From NCBI GenBank assembly GCA_033002965.1, contig JAURVB010014978.1, forward strand, positions 32,588 through 96,587: a stretch of DNA of 64,000 nucleotides. Direction: 5' to 3'. The notes under the pieces were generated by a model. The model searched no databases. It was given only the letters and a program-made list of their open reading frames with translations, and had not been told where the DNA came from. This document shows positions 51,201 to 64,000 of the stretch, in pieces. Numbering within the stretch: position 1 is the stretch's first letter; each line of letters begins with the position of its first letter. The position numbers and the translations under genes were made by a program. This DNA is from Piper betle (taxonomy: Eukaryota; Streptophyta; Magnoliopsida; Piperales; Piperaceae).

Positions 51201-52453
51201 ATTTTCTATTTACTTCACATGCATTACTTTTCAAAGTAGTTTTTGTGCTTGATCTCTTCTGCATAATCCGATAGAAAGAGTAAAAATAAACACTATACAA
51301 GATGTATAAAAGCATAAAAGGGCCATACACACTTTAGAAACTTCAAAGAAGCACTTATTAAGCACGATTGGCTTTCTTTAGTCAAACAACTTTGCTGTGA
51401 AAGAAATTTGCATCAGCTCACAGGATGCACCACCGGTTAAAAACTTATGATTTCTACAATGAAAATAAATAAGGAACAACATTCGGATATTCTCGAAACA
51501 AATACAAAATAGAGAACTTCAACTGCTTATAGTATAACTACTCCACTCCTAGAGGAAACAAGAAAATTGGAGAAAAACAGAGTTCGATGGGGAGATAGAA
51601 ACCATTTCCCAATGTCAACAATATGTATTATGTCAACAGTATTGATAATGGCGATCAAGACTACTAATCCATCCTCCAAGAATGGCATCATACATCGCAG
51701 AAACTAATGAATAAAAAATCAAAATATAAAGCAATTAAAGTCAACTCTCACTACTTCTGAAAACGAACAACAACAGGAAAAATCAGAGCACAGCGCTACA
51801 TTTCTGAGTTTCCTCACCAATCACACAAACAAATAACGCAGACTGATCCGTGCTTCAACATCCGCAAGTATTAGCGTTACAGTTTGCTCCGCAGGACTGC
51901 ACCTCTTCCCGTTCTCATAAATCAAAATTTTCAATCCATTTCAAAAACCAGCTTCTAGATTAGAGGCAAAAGCTTACATGGTCCTAAGAATTACAACTCC
52001 AACATATCCAGATCATCCCAATTACCAATCACAAACTACATCAATAAATATCATTAATTGACAGATAACAATTTGCATCGAATCCTTCAAACTAATCAAC
52101 CTAGTCATCAACCATCAAACCGAGTCAAAGACTCAATCTTTTCTACACAACACCATTCAAAATAACATGAAAAACAAACAAACAAATGATGTTTGACATG
52201 TAACATTTTCCAATCACAGACTATAATTGCTGGACATGTAACAATTAGCATCCAATCCATCACACTGATCAGCATATTTACCAACCATCAAAAAGACAAA
52301 CAAACCAAGTCCAAAAATTCAATCTTTTCCACACTAACCATGAAAAAACAACATTAAAAAAAATCAAAGAAAGAGAAAAGACAGACAATCAACCTTCTTG
52401 ACTTCATGCCAGCCCTGATCATCCCCACCGTCCTCCTCAATCCCCTTCTCCAT
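45264..52453 (-). CDS. SCAPER: SCAPER (S phase cyclin A-associated protein in the ER) homologue, four probable sequence-error frameshifts
   Basis: Large coiled-coil protein; the animal homologue binds cyclin A and is ER/microtubule-associated, the plant role is unknown. Nine exons: 52453-52394, 51258-50061, 49926-49788, 49673-48180, 48087-47026, 46757-46653, 46542-46453, 46016-45906, 45788-45264. Features in order: start MEKGIEEDGGDDQGWHEVKK; a Ser/acidic region; KIKWGDLEDENLAELY; SCAPER_N-like helical part (ENLNRAVDELYLLCELECDI); a long Arg/Glu/Lys coiled coil in exon 4 (e.g. EEAVLERRKILEAEKLQKLA); then a helical C-terminal half (GLLDFVASTLPASH, VGLLLLETLLLLGYFSLLHP, DRAEKFFSAESTSS end). The frame breaks at homopolymers 50422-50427, 50298-50301, 49246-49251 and 48380-48385; one added base at each gives exactly 4788 nt (1595 aa). 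The gene is therefore probably intact. Confidence 0.92.
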
Positions 52454-52728
52454 CGCCAAAACACAACACCCCCAGCTCCCGCCGCCAAAAAAGCCGCCGC
52501 CCTTTCCCCCGATAAAGGCGGGCACCGATCGCGGCGGAGATTTGAAAATGCGAAGGAGGGGGGCGCGCGCGGCCGACACGGCGTAGCGCCGCCGGATCCA
52601 CCGCCTCGGCGATGGCCGCCGCCGCCGCCAAAGGTTTTAGCGGGAAATGGTACCCGCGCAGGTTTTTGTCCGAATGCCGGAACCGATTATTCCCTTCGCG
52701 GGCCGATACTGTCCGAGTATGATTTTCA
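52454..52728. other. SCAPER promoter/leader, GC-rich
   Basis: A short GC-rich upstream region (GCCGCC-type runs) between the SCAPER start and the left end of the tandem duplication. The open frame upstream of 52453 lacks another convincing ATG. Confidence 0.5.
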
Positions 52729-54991
52729 TTTTATTATTATAATTATAAAGTCTATTATTATCCCCATTTTGGCCTTTTTTAAAAAACAAATATTTTTCTC
52801 TCAAAAAACAATATAACAATTTTTGATGTGATTTGATTTTTATATTGTGTGGGAGGAGTTCATGAATGATTTTTTAAAGTCTTAGTGGGGGAGAAATGGT
52901 GCTGGGTGTGCTGCTGTTGACCACATCGTGAACATATGTTTCAAGATCACCAACCTCCCATGATTCTCCAGTTTAAAAATATTAACGAGCTTATAAAATT
53001 TCCACCTAATTTAAGATGCAGTACCTGCTCATTTGTTGTGAATGATATTTGATATTGTAAAGTTTGAGAAAAATGATATATGACAAAGGGTGCAATGGGG
53101 GCCAATGTGTTGGGAGCATGAAATGCAAACAATCCCTGGTATGAGCTTCAGAATTGGTTGTACTCTCATCAAAGCTTTGTCTCTTTTCTTTAATGGAAGG
53201 CTTCTTCTTGAAAAAAAACTAAGTAAAAGCTATGGTGTAGATAATAGTACAATACCAAAGCATTTAACAAATCCAACTTCCATGAGTTTGCTTCAAGCAG
53301 GCATTTGCGCCTCATTTTTTCCTCGGCCCATGATGATATACTCGAGAACTGAAGGCTGAAACTGCTGTACACTGTTGTAGCACTTCTCACAAAAGTAGGA
53401 ACTACTTGTACATCCATTGTTATAAGAATAGGATCATTCGTACTGGTACCACCAGCCTCTTACACCATGCTCTTCAAGGATGTGGAGTAAAGTGCCGAGC
53501 TGCATACAGATTTGTCATTGGCAAGAGTTGTACGAAGATGCCAGCAAGAGCTGTACGAGGATGCAGAATGGAACAAAGTAGCAGCTTTTGAAGTTTCCGA
53601 AAGAACAAAGTTCCATTTCATTAATTTACATGACGGGATAGTAGCAAAGAAAAGCAAAACCAATATGTACACTTCGAGGGACAATTCATACAAGGTACAC
53701 AACAGAAAGGAGCTCACAGTTGCAGGGAATCGATCTGCAACAACCATGTCTTGGCCCTAGAGTGAAACTATACTCATTTGATCTGCCAAACATAAGAATT
53801 AGCGTGGGGAAAACCGAGAGTGCATCTTAATCGGCTTTGCAACAGATCAAAATTGTACCACTGTAAATATGAGCTTACGACCTTCTTGTGGAAGAACTGA
53901 GCATCCTCGGTTTCCATATTGACGTGCAACGCCTCCGGCATATATGATTGGAGAGTTGTCGTATGAGCTAATTACACAACTCTTCGACAGGCAGCTAGCG
54001 CAATAGAATTTGAGAAGTAATCGTTGTAATTAAGATACTCCCAAAATTGATGAAGACCAAATTGTCTGTGCTTCGGAGTCTTCAGATAACAGACATACAA
54101 ATCTTTTAATTTCATTTCGTGAGTTTTACAGTTAACTGTAAGCCTGTAGCACATTGTAGTTCATATGGCAGCTTTATTGATTCCAAAACTTTGAGTTTTA
54201 AGATTTTACTTTCTGCCCAATATCATAAATTGTTCGCTAGAACTAGAGTATTGAGAGATGGTTTAAGGCCTTTTAATTGTTTTGCGAGAATTGATCTCCT
54301 GTTTTTTGGGGAAAAAGATGTTCATAAATTCAACAATCAAAGAGTCGCCTTTCTCCGTGATTGAGTAAGGAATTTCATCCAATTACATTGTATTTCTTGG
54401 ATATGAACATTATGAATAGTCATAACATCTGCACAAAAATCATCTGGAACTGATATTTCTCTTCTCTCTACAGAAAGCCAGCTCTTGTTGCATCACCTGC
54501 TTCTCAACCTGGAACTTTTGCCTTTGGAGGTATTTATCGGTTGTCCTACCAGCTCTAGCTTGACATTAGTAACTCGTACTACATGGAAATTTATCAGTAG
54601 ATGAAAAATGGACAGATAACACAAGGTTTATGTTATATCAGTTTCATGCTTGGATTTTTGTGAGTTCTTTTTGTTGGCTTCTCTCGCCAAGCTAATGAGT
54701 AGCTTAGTTTATTGATTTCTTGTGCGAAGATAAACTAAATGCATGGAAAAGCACTTGTGCAAGTATTTCTCAGCTCTCAAGTTATTGACAAGCATAGTAA
54801 TGACATCAAATTGCTTTGTAATTTTGTAGTCGAAAAAGAACCATGTCATTCCAATATCAAATATTGACAGATACAGGCAAGTTTTATTTTTCATTTTCAG
54901 TGCCTCATTCATGAATATATCTTCTTATGAGCAAATATATATCATGTACTAGCACTGTTATGCACTTGCATTCAAGAAAATAAAAATCTAT

Positions 54992-55982
<991 letters not shown>

Positions 55983-56158
55983 TTACAACTACAGCTTGTA
56001 ACTATAAAATGGTGTTTGCAAAATGGTATTGATGTTAAGATCGATCACAAGCTAGATGAATGGTCTTGTGAATGCGAGCATTTGTGGTTGTGTATATATA
56101 AGCTATTCTGCGCTGCCTTGTTTGGCATGTTCAGCAGGGCATAGGCAGTTTATAGAAT

Positions 56159-56190
56159 CCAGGCCATTGGATCCGGATCCAATGGCCTGG
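56159..56190. repeat. 32-bp perfect palindrome
   Basis: Each half is CCAGGCCATTGGATCC or its reverse complement, with no spacer. It lies just inside the left end of the TIR element. Confidence 0.97.
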
Positions 56191-56635
56191 TGCACTCATC
56201 CAAACCCATCCCCCCCCACCCCTTTATGCGCACCATTTCCAAGCTATTGGATCCAGATCTAACGACTTGGAGCACTCATTCCCCAAGACAGTGTCCCACT
56301 TGCCGCGCTCTACCTGGCGCCCTCCTGCCCTCCGCCCTCCGGCCCTCCCGCCTGGCACCTACGATGCCCACCAGCTGCTATAAAAGGCTGCCGCCCCGCC
56401 TAAGGGCCACGTCGCTCCTGCACCCCCCCACCCGCCGCCCCTGTGCCCCCACACGCCGCCGCCTGCCCTTCCCCATGCCGCCAGCCCCCAACCTGCCGCC
56501 GCCTCGCTCCTCTGTCCTCTCCCTGCCCTTCCTAGTGCCGCCACCCCTGGCCTCCAACCCTCGGCTTGCCGCCCTCGCCCTCGCCCCTACCCCGACCCTA
56601 CTGCCCCCCTGCCCTACTGCAGTAATATTTTGTAA

Positions 56636-57140
56636 TATTGACTCAAGTAAGGACCGAGTCAAGTTTTTTATTACGAATGAAGTCCTTATTAAGAAATAAA
56701 TTTTTTTTAAAAATTTTTTATTGACTCGAGTCAATTTAAAAAAAATTAAAAAAATTAAAAACTTGACTCGAGAAAGGAGCGAATCGTGAGCGCGTCAAGT
56801 TTTTATTACGAAATTATTTTATTTTATTTTTTAAATTTATTTTGTAATTAAAACTTGACTCGATACCACACAGGATCGAGTCAAGTTTTTATTTTAAAAT
56901 TATTTTATATATTTTTAAATTTATTTTATGGTATTAACTTGAGTCAGGACTGATCACGTGTGGGAATTTTTATTTTATGGTATTGGATTTTTACAAAAAA
57001 TTAAAAATTAATTTTATAATATTGACTTCAGCAAGAGGGAGTCAAGTTTTTATTTTATAGTATTTTATTTTTTAAAATTATTTTTAATATTTATTTCATT
57101 ATATTGACTCAGGAGCAAGTCAAATTTTTATCACGAAATT
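56636..57140. repeat. Degenerate minisatellite with GACTCGAGTCAAG-type core
   Basis: Six or seven irregularly spaced blocks of TTGACTC(G/A)AG ... GTCAAGTTTTTATTACGAA or TTATTTTA-rich filler repeat every ~60-110 bp (e.g. near 56638, 56722, 56763, 56852, 57025, 57103). The core is itself a near-palindrome. Confidence 0.75.
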
Positions 57141-57690
57141 GTTATCGCCCTTTCCTCCCGGCCCGTCCTATTTTTTGCGCCACCGTCGACAGTGTTGCAG
57201 GTGATGCTAGCGTGGGGTTGGGGCAAAACGGGCGGAGAGGGGAGGGAAACGGGGCGGCAGGGGGAGAGGGAGCGAGGTGGGGATGAAACTGGGGGGGGGG
57301 GTGAAAAGGGTAGGGGAGGGGTGTGAAAAGGGGGTGGGTGAAGCAGAGTCTTGACGATGCAGTCAGGTGGGCCACCAGGTAGACACCCGGTGGCAGCGGG
57401 GCAGGGGGTAGGGGGGAAATAAGGCAGGGGAGCAAAGGCGGCTGATAAGGGGGGAATAGGGCAGGCAGGGGCATGGCATGGGCGGGGCCGCAGCGGGTAG
57501 GGGCACAGGGGTGCATGGGGCAACGGCGGCTGGTGGGTCAACGGTGGTGGGCTGGTGGGCAAGAAGAGGTAGGAAAGGGAGGGGGGCTGTGGGCTAGGGG
57601 GAGAAAGATGGGGGAGCTATTAGATTTTAATTTAACGGCTCTCTTTCTATGCACTGCCTATGCGCTGTCAATCTAGGTAGCGCTCAACTC

Positions 57691-58031
57691 ATAAGAGCAT
57701 TCCTCGTGTGTGTGTGTATATATATAATGATGGCATTGGTGGCAAGAAGCTGGTATTAAAAAATTTCCAAACTCGGACCAAGGATAAGCTTCATGGTAGC
57801 TGGTATGCAAAATTTCCAAACTTGACGATGTCATTGCTGGCGTACTTTGATAGTTATTTTTGTCTTTTTCAATGATCGGACTGTACATTGATCACGACCT
57901 TTGCATAATATCTTACACAGTTTTTTCCAAGTGTCCATGTATATCTCACATTGTTTGATCTGCTTGGGGAAAACATTGCATGATCACAGGCCCGAGGCAA
58001 TGGAAAAACAGGATCAAAGATGTGTGATTAT
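57691..58031. other. Upstream flank of GST copy A and duplication junction
   Basis: TG/TA simple repeat at about 57708-57727, then flank shared with copy B (62128-62417). The junction between the two tandem copies is at 58020-58031, where a short TGTGTGATTATC segment joins the end of copy A to the start of copy B. Confidence 0.7.
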
Positions 58032-60299
58032 CTTTTTATTATTATAATTATGAAGTCTTTTTTTATCCCTATTTTTGCCTTTTTTTAAAACAAATATTTT
58101 TCTCTCAAAAACAATATAACAATTTTTGATGTGATTTGATTTTTGTATTATGTGGGAGGAGTTTATGAATGATTTTTTAAAGTCTTAGTAGGGGAGAAAT
58201 GGTGCTGGGTGTGCTGCTGTTGACCACATCGTGAACATATGTTTCAAGATCACCAACCTTCCATGATTCTCCAGTTTAAAAATATTAACGAGCTTATAAA
58301 ATTTCCACCTAATTTAAGATGCAGGACCTGCTCATTTGTTGTGAATGATATTTGATATTGTAAAGTTTGAGAAAAATGATATATGACAAAGGGTGCAATG
58401 GGGGCCAATGTGTTGGGAGCATGGAATGCAAACAATCCCTGGTATGTACTCTCATCAAAGCTTTGTCTCTTTTCTCTAATGGAATGCTTCTTCTTGAAAA
58501 AAAAACCTAAGTAAAAGCTATGGTGTAGATAATAGTACAATACCAAAGCAATTTAACAAATCCAACTTCCATGAGTATGCTTCAAGCAGGCATTTGCGCC
58601 TCATTTTTTCCTCGGCCCATGATGATATACTCGAGAACTGAAGGCTGAAACTGCTGTACACTGTTGTAGCACTTCTCACAAAAGTAGGAACTACTTGTAC
58701 ATCCATTGTTATAAGAATAGGATCATTCGTACTGGTACCACCAGCCTCTTACACCATTGAGGTTACTCTTCAAGGATGTGGAGTAAAGTGCCGAGCTGCA
58801 TACAGATTTGTCAGGATTGGCAAGAGTTGTACGAAGATGCCAGCAAGAGCTGTACGAGGATGCAGAATGGAACAAAGTAGCAGCTTTTGAAGTTTCCGAA
58901 AGAACAAAGTTCCATTTCATTAATTTACATGACGGGATAGTAGCAAAGAAAAGCAAAACCAATATGTACACTTCGAGGGACAATTCATACAAGGTACACA
59001 ACAGAAAGGAGCTCACAGTTGCAGGGAATCGATCTGCAACAACCATGTCTTGGCCCTAGAGTGAAACTATACTCATTTGATCTGCCAAACATAAGAATTA
59101 GCGTGAGGGAAAACCGAGAGTGCATCTCAATCGGCTTTGCAACAGATCAAAATTGTACCACTGTAAATATGAGCTTACGACCTTCTTGTGGAAGAACTGA
59201 GCATCCTCGGTTTCCATATTGACGTGCAACGCCTCCGGCATATATGATTGGAGAGTTGTCGTATGAGCTAATTACACAACTCTTCGACAGGCAGCTAGCG
59301 CAATAGAATTTGAGAAGTAATCGTTGTAATTAAGATACTCCCAAAATTGATGAAGACCAAATTGTCTGTGCTTCGGAGTCTTCAGATAACAGACATACAA
59401 ATCTTTGAATTTCATTTCGTGAGTTTTACAGTTAACTGTAAGCCTGTAGCACATTGTAGTTCATATGGCGGCTTTATTGATTCCAAAACTTTGAGTTTTA
59501 AGATTTTACTTTCTGCCCAATATCATAAATTGTTCGCTAGAACTAGAGTATTGAGAGATGGTTTATGGCCTTTCAATTCGTTTGGGGAGAATTGATCTCT
59601 GTTTTTTGGGGAAAAAGATGTTCGTAAATTCAACAATCAAAGAGTCGCCTTTCTCCGTGATTGAGTAAGGAATTTCATCCAATTACATTGTATTTCTTGG
59701 ATATGAACATTATGAATAGTCATAACATCTGCACAAAAAATCATCTGGAACTGATATTTCTCTTCTCTCTACAGAAAGCCAGCTCTTGTTGCATCACCTG
59801 CTTCTCAACCTGGAACTTTTGCCTCTGGAGGTATTTATCGGTTGTCCTACCAGCTCTAGCATTGACATTAGTAACTCGTACTACATGGAAATTTATCAAT
59901 AGATGAAAAATGGACAGATAACACAAGGTTTATGTTATATCAGTTTCATGCTTGGATTTTTGTGAGTTCTTTTTGTTGGCTTCTCTCGCCAAGCTAATGA
60001 GTAGCTTAGCTTATTGATTTCTTGTGCGGCTCAAGATAAACTAAATGCATGGAAAAGCACTTGCGCAAGTATTTCTCAGCTCTCAAGTTATTGACAAGCA
60101 TAGTAATGACATCAAATTGCTTTGTAATTTTGTAGTCGAAAAAGAACCGTGTCATTCCAATATCAAATATTGACAGATACAAGCTAGTTTTATTTTTCAT
60201 TTTCAGTGCCTCATTCATGAATAGATCCTTCTTACTGAGCAAATATATATCATGTACTAGCACTGTTATGCACTTGCATTCAAGAAAATAAAAATCTAT

Positions 60300-61290
<991 letters not shown>

Positions 61291-61411
61291 TTACAACTAC
61301 AACTTGTAACTATAAAATGGTGTTTGCAAAATGGTATTGATGTTAAGATCGATCACAAGCTAGATGAATAGTCTTATGAATACGAGCGTTTGTGGTTGTG
61401 CATATATATAT

Positions 61412-62079
61412 GAGGAGGCATTTGCTGTACTGCAGCACAGCCAAGATGGCTGTGCTGCAGTGTTTCAGCCGTTGGATCAAATCCAACGGTTGAAACATGC
61501 CCTTATAAAAAAAAAACAATTTGGGGCGGCGCCGCCGGCCGCCGGCCGCCGCCGCCAAACCCCTGCCCCGCCTGTCGCCGGCCCGTCGGGGCGGCGACGT
61601 GACCGCCGGGCGACGGGGCGGCGGATCTAGCCGCCCCGCGTCTTCCCCTGCCGGCCCGCCGCCCCGCCGCCGGGCGACACTACCCCGCGCGACGCCCCCG
61701 CCCGCCTCCCCGCCGCGCGACGCCCCTCGACCCTCGTCCCCAGTCCCCCGCCCGCCACCCCGCCGCGCCCCTCGTCGCCACCCTGCCCAGCCCCCCTCGG
61801 TCCCCGCCCGCCACCCCGCCGCGCCCCCTCGGCCCCGCCCGCCACCCGGCCGCGCCCCCCTCGGCCCCCGCCCGCCACCCCGCCGCGCCGCGCCCCCCGT
61901 CCCCTGTCGCCGGCGCCCCCCGGCCGTCGCCGTGGCCGGGCAGACTTCCCGCCCCTCCGCCGTCGCTGCTGCGGCGGCGCTGCCCCCTTTTGTTTTTTTA
62001 GATCTTGACCGTTGGATGCTAATCCAACGGCCAAGATTGTACTGCAGCACAGCCTGCCTGCAGTACAGGATACTTTTAT

Positions 62080-62081
<2 letters not shown>
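61412..62081. mobile_element. TIR DNA element inserted in a TA microsatellite upstream of GST copy B
   Basis: Bounded on both sides by TA repeats (ends ATATATAT at 61411; long TA run from 62082). The left end GAGGAGGCATTTGCTGTACTG and the reverse complement of the right end (AGGATAAAAGTATCCTGTAC) both lead into CTGTACTGCAG, then GGCTGTGCTGCAGT, then CCGTTGGAT...ATCCAACGG, giving ~75 bp imperfect inverted repeats. The interior (61520-61980) is extremely CG-rich, coding only low-complexity Arg/Gly/Pro/Ala in all frames. Non-autonomous, Mutator-like is my best guess; target duplication cannot be resolved inside TA repeats. Confidence 0.75.
61430..61460. repeat. 13-bp stem hairpin inside the TIR element
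   Basis: CTGCAGCACAGCC (61430-61442) is followed after 5 nt by its exact complement GGCTGTGCTGCAG (61448-61460). A second hairpin with stem CCGTTGGAT/ATCCAACGG follows at 61469-61489. Confidence 0.95.

Positions 62082-62127
<46 letters not shown>
62082..62127. repeat. (TA)23 microsatellite
   Basis: Perfect alternating TA run of about 46 bp at the right border of the TIR element. Confidence 0.97.
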
Positions 62128-62128
<1 letters not shown>

Positions 62129-62417
62129 CTGGTATTAAAAAATTTCCAAACTTGATCCAACGAAGCTACATGGTAGGTGGTATTCAAAATTTCCAAACTT
62201 GACGATGTCATTGCTGGCGTATTTTGATAGTTATTTTTGTTTTTTCCAATGAAATACATTGATTGGACTGTACATTGATCACGACCTTTGTATAATATCT
62301 TACACAGTTTTTTCCAAGTGTCCATGTATATCTTACATTGGCAAAGTTGTTTGATCCTGCTTGGGGAAAACATTGCTTGATCACAGGCCCGAGGCAATGG
62401 AAAAACAGGATCAAAGA

Positions 62418-63069
62418 GTATTTTATTTTCGTACGTCATTTAATTAAAGGCTATGAGTTCTTAATTTCTTTTTTTTGGGGAAGAAAAGTGCGCTGAAAAA
62501 TACTGGGTATGTTTAAACGTCTGATTACTAGCGAAATTATATTACTTTTTACCACAGTAAATCCATCACGAGATTAACATTTCTTGTATTGTAAAACTAG
62601 TTTTAGGATCCATGTATTTGATCTTCACATTGTTCAATACCATATTGGCACAAAGGCAAAATTAATAACCCAAAAGGCAAATTAACAAGAGAAGAAAGAA
62701 CACAAGAAAGCAATGCAATTAAAGGGCGGCAAGATCATTTATTTCATAGTTCATAAATGTACACAAGAACATACACATGAATATATTGATTGAATACTGA
62801 CAAGAAGCAATATATTCATATGTATGTCCACTACAAACCTATACCCAGCTCCATCACATTGATGAAACTCATGGACTTCCTCTGATCCACTTGGTAGAAA
62901 AAGCCCATATTACAAAATCCCATCCTAACAGTAATTCATCAACAATAACATGAATCTAAAATCAAAAGAAAGATCAAGAAACTAGTATAGCATATAGTCG
63001 ATACATCTTTCTTCTATCGTTCTTGCACTAGCGATCGGCTTCTTTTGATATAAATATTTGGTGCAATGG
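62418..63069. other. Spacer and CLE 3' flank
   Basis: AT-rich, no coding signature. The part nearest 63069 is likely the 3' UTR of the CLE gene. Confidence 0.5.
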
Positions 63070-63405
63070 TCAGTTGTGGAGGGGGTTAGGCCCGCTGGGG
63101 ACGAGCCTCTTCTCCACGCCGTATCTTGGGTCGATCTCGTCGTCCGGGGAGGATGACAAAGGAGGCGGTGGCGGGGGATTGCGGTGGACTTGAGAGCAGG
63201 AATGCTGTGGGAGGTGGTTATGGAGGCGGGGGTGATGGTGGTGGTGCATCATGGGGGAGGCCGCGGAGGAAGTGGAGAAGCTGGCGAGGAAGACGACGAC
63301 GAAGAGAATCAACAATGTGGGAAGAATCCGGCGAGTGTTGGCCATGTTGATTGAGGAAGAAGAAGGAGAAGAAAGATGGAGAGAAGAGATGGAAGCGGTG
63401 GCCAT
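63070..63405 (-). CDS. CLE: CLE (CLAVATA3/ESR) signalling peptide precursor, CLE9/10 type
   Basis: Secreted prepropeptide whose processed 12-residue ligand is sensed by LRR receptor kinases controlling stem-cell or stomatal/xylem development. Single exon, 111 aa from ATG 63405; a second in-frame Met at 63345 gives a 91-aa form starting directly with the signal peptide MANTRRILPTLLILFVVVFL. A His/Pro/Ser-rich variable region follows, then DEIDPRYGVEKRLVPSGPNP and LHN. The final 12 residues RLVPSGPNPLHN match the Arabidopsis CLE9/CLE10 peptide, with no C-terminal extension. GC-rich. No lesions. Confidence 0.96.
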   Translation of the reverse strand: MATASISSLHLSSPSSSSINMANTRRILPTLLILFVVVFLASFSTSSAASPMMHHHHHPRLHNHLPQHSCSQVHRNPPPPPPLSSSPDDEIDPRYGVEKRLVPSGPNPLHN

Positions 63406-63507
63406 GGAGGTTTAAATGGTGCAACCAACATGCACATATAGAGGCACATAATATTACGTTGTTAACGTAACGTCATGAAAAATCACTTAAAAAGAAAAGG
63501 TTTCTCG

Positions 63508-63514
63508 CTTTATA
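63508..63514 (-). promoter_or_regulatory. Possible TATA box of the CLE gene
   Basis: TATAAAG on the minus strand about 105 bp upstream of the first ATG; position and context are plausible only. Confidence 0.35.
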
Positions 63515-63539
63515 ATTTTGGAAAGGGTAAAGTATAACT

Positions 63540-64000
63540 GTGCCAGGGCAAAAAAATTTTTCAGCCCGGAGCTTCGCCTGGGCCATCTAATTCAGATCTA
63601 TTATTTTCAAAAAAAAAAGAACATATACCTCCCGACAGCAGCCATTGTCCCGCCGCAGTTGCCACCCTGCCGTGCTCTAGCCTAACCTTGCCGTCTTGTC
63701 GCACTCCACTTCAACCTCGCCGCCCCGCTCCCCTACGGGGCCGGGGCGTCTGCTACAGGGTAGTGGGGAGGAGGGGCATCCATGGTGGCCACAATAATTT
63801 TGGTTTTTTTTTTTGTGGCACGATCAGATGTGGCCGTTACAGGCTGGATCTGGCCTTCCCCTAGCTAGATCTGGTCTAGGGGCGGCCAATGTCGAACTTG
63901 ATCGCAGTGGCCAAATCTGTGGTTGCGCGGCCTAATCCAGCTGCGGTCACCAGATATGTGGCCACGCGGCCCGATCCAGCCCTGTCTGGCTGCCTTGCAG
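63540..64000. other. GC-rich repeat-like sequence at the right edge
   Basis: After the AT-rich CLE promoter, CG-rich DNA with recurrent GGCC, AGATCTGG and CCGATCCAGC motifs begins near 63540 and runs off the window. It resembles the end of a transposon, but a partner end is outside the window. Confidence 0.35.

Larger units (their letters stand above)
56109..57690. mobile_element. TIR DNA element (Mutator-like?) upstream of GST copy A
   Basis: Sequence present only in copy A, between TA-rich stretches (ends TATATATA at 56100 and resumes near 57715). Its left end has GGGCATAGGCAGTTTATAGA (56137-56156) and the right end reads, reversed, GCGCATAGGCAGTGCATAGA (57646-57665), an imperfect inverted repeat (16 of 20). 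Just inside the left end is a 32-bp perfect palindrome. The interior is GC-rich with Pro/Ala-coding frames only, plus a degenerate minisatellite. No transposase seen. Exact ends and superfamily uncertain. Confidence 0.6.

Noticed and set aside
53774..53941. A 55-codon minus-strand ORF beginning MPEALHVNMETEDAQ in the duplicated segment 3' of GST copy A
   Set aside because: In copy B a one-base difference gives an early stop and a different end, so the frame is not conserved; no family recognised.
59741..59926. Coiled-coil-like minus-strand ORF (TTDKYLQRQKFQVEKQVMQQ) in the duplication, also near 54470-54551
   Set aside because: Only about 40 charged residues, no start, no neighbouring exons and a frame change between copies; probably not a gene.
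61343..62439. Long ORFs of 205-270 codons on both strands around 61.5-62.0 kb
   Set aside because: Arg/Gly/Pro/Ala low-complexity in all frames from extremely CG-rich transposon DNA, extending into a TA repeat; compositional artefact.

Overview
The window is nuclear DNA from a flowering plant. Genes are intron-rich with GT..AG junctions, the spacers are AT-rich and full of plant-type transposons, and the proteins are land-plant families (CLE peptide, LysM receptor kinase, PIF bHLH, tau GST, RbcX, remorin). Some genes are very GC-rich and intronless or nearly so (BIR-type receptor kinase at 10.3-12.1 kb, CCCH zinc-finger remnant at 27 kb, CLE gene at 63.1-63.4 kb) while their neighbours are AT-rich. 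This bimodality fits a monocot, probably not a grass; that is inference only.

Layout. 0.3-2.2 kb (-): 5' part of a glycolate oxidase gene running off the left edge. 5.3-6.4 kb (+): Ycf20-like plastid protein. 8.8-9.3 kb: solo LTR with intact target duplication. 10.3-12.1 kb (-): BIR-family LRR pseudokinase. 13.7-15.3 kb (+): RbcX Rubisco assembly chaperone. 15.9-22.4 kb (-): 11-exon LysM receptor kinase of the CERK1/NFR1 class, with a Tourist-like MITE in an intron. 24.3-24.8 kb (+): nodulin-related protein 1. 25.4-26.2 kb: hAT-like element. 26.9-31.1 kb: two decayed genes head to head (ankyrin/CCCH zinc finger and DUF4336). 33.9-37.4 kb (-): PIF7/UNE10-clade bHLH. 40.9-41.7 kb (+): EID1-like F-box pseudogene. 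42.5-43.4 kb (-): remorin C-terminal exons. 45.3-52.5 kb (-): large SCAPER homologue. 52.7-62.4 kb: tandem segmental duplication carrying two tau-class GST genes, each with a different TIR element upstream in the same TA-rich site. 63.1-63.4 kb (-): CLE gene with a CLE9/10-type peptide.

The genes form no operon-like unit. Several act in photosynthesis or light response (glycolate oxidase, Ycf20-like, RbcX, PIF7, EID1-like) and others in surface signalling (LysM receptor, BIR pseudokinase, CLE, remorin), but their proximity may be chance.

Two kinds of broken reading frame must be kept apart. In the Ycf20-like, BIR and SCAPER genes eight breaks are each repaired by adding one base, nearly all in a homopolymer run, and the corrected lengths are exact multiples of three (206, 599 and 1595 aa). 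I read these as long-read consensus errors in intact genes. In the ankyrin/CCCH, DUF4336 and EID1-like loci there are also nonsense codons, duplications, deletions or a lost start, so these look like real pseudogenes.

I found no single unprecedented system. The most unusual structure is the GST duplication with unlike but related palindrome-bearing TIR elements at the equivalent upstream site.
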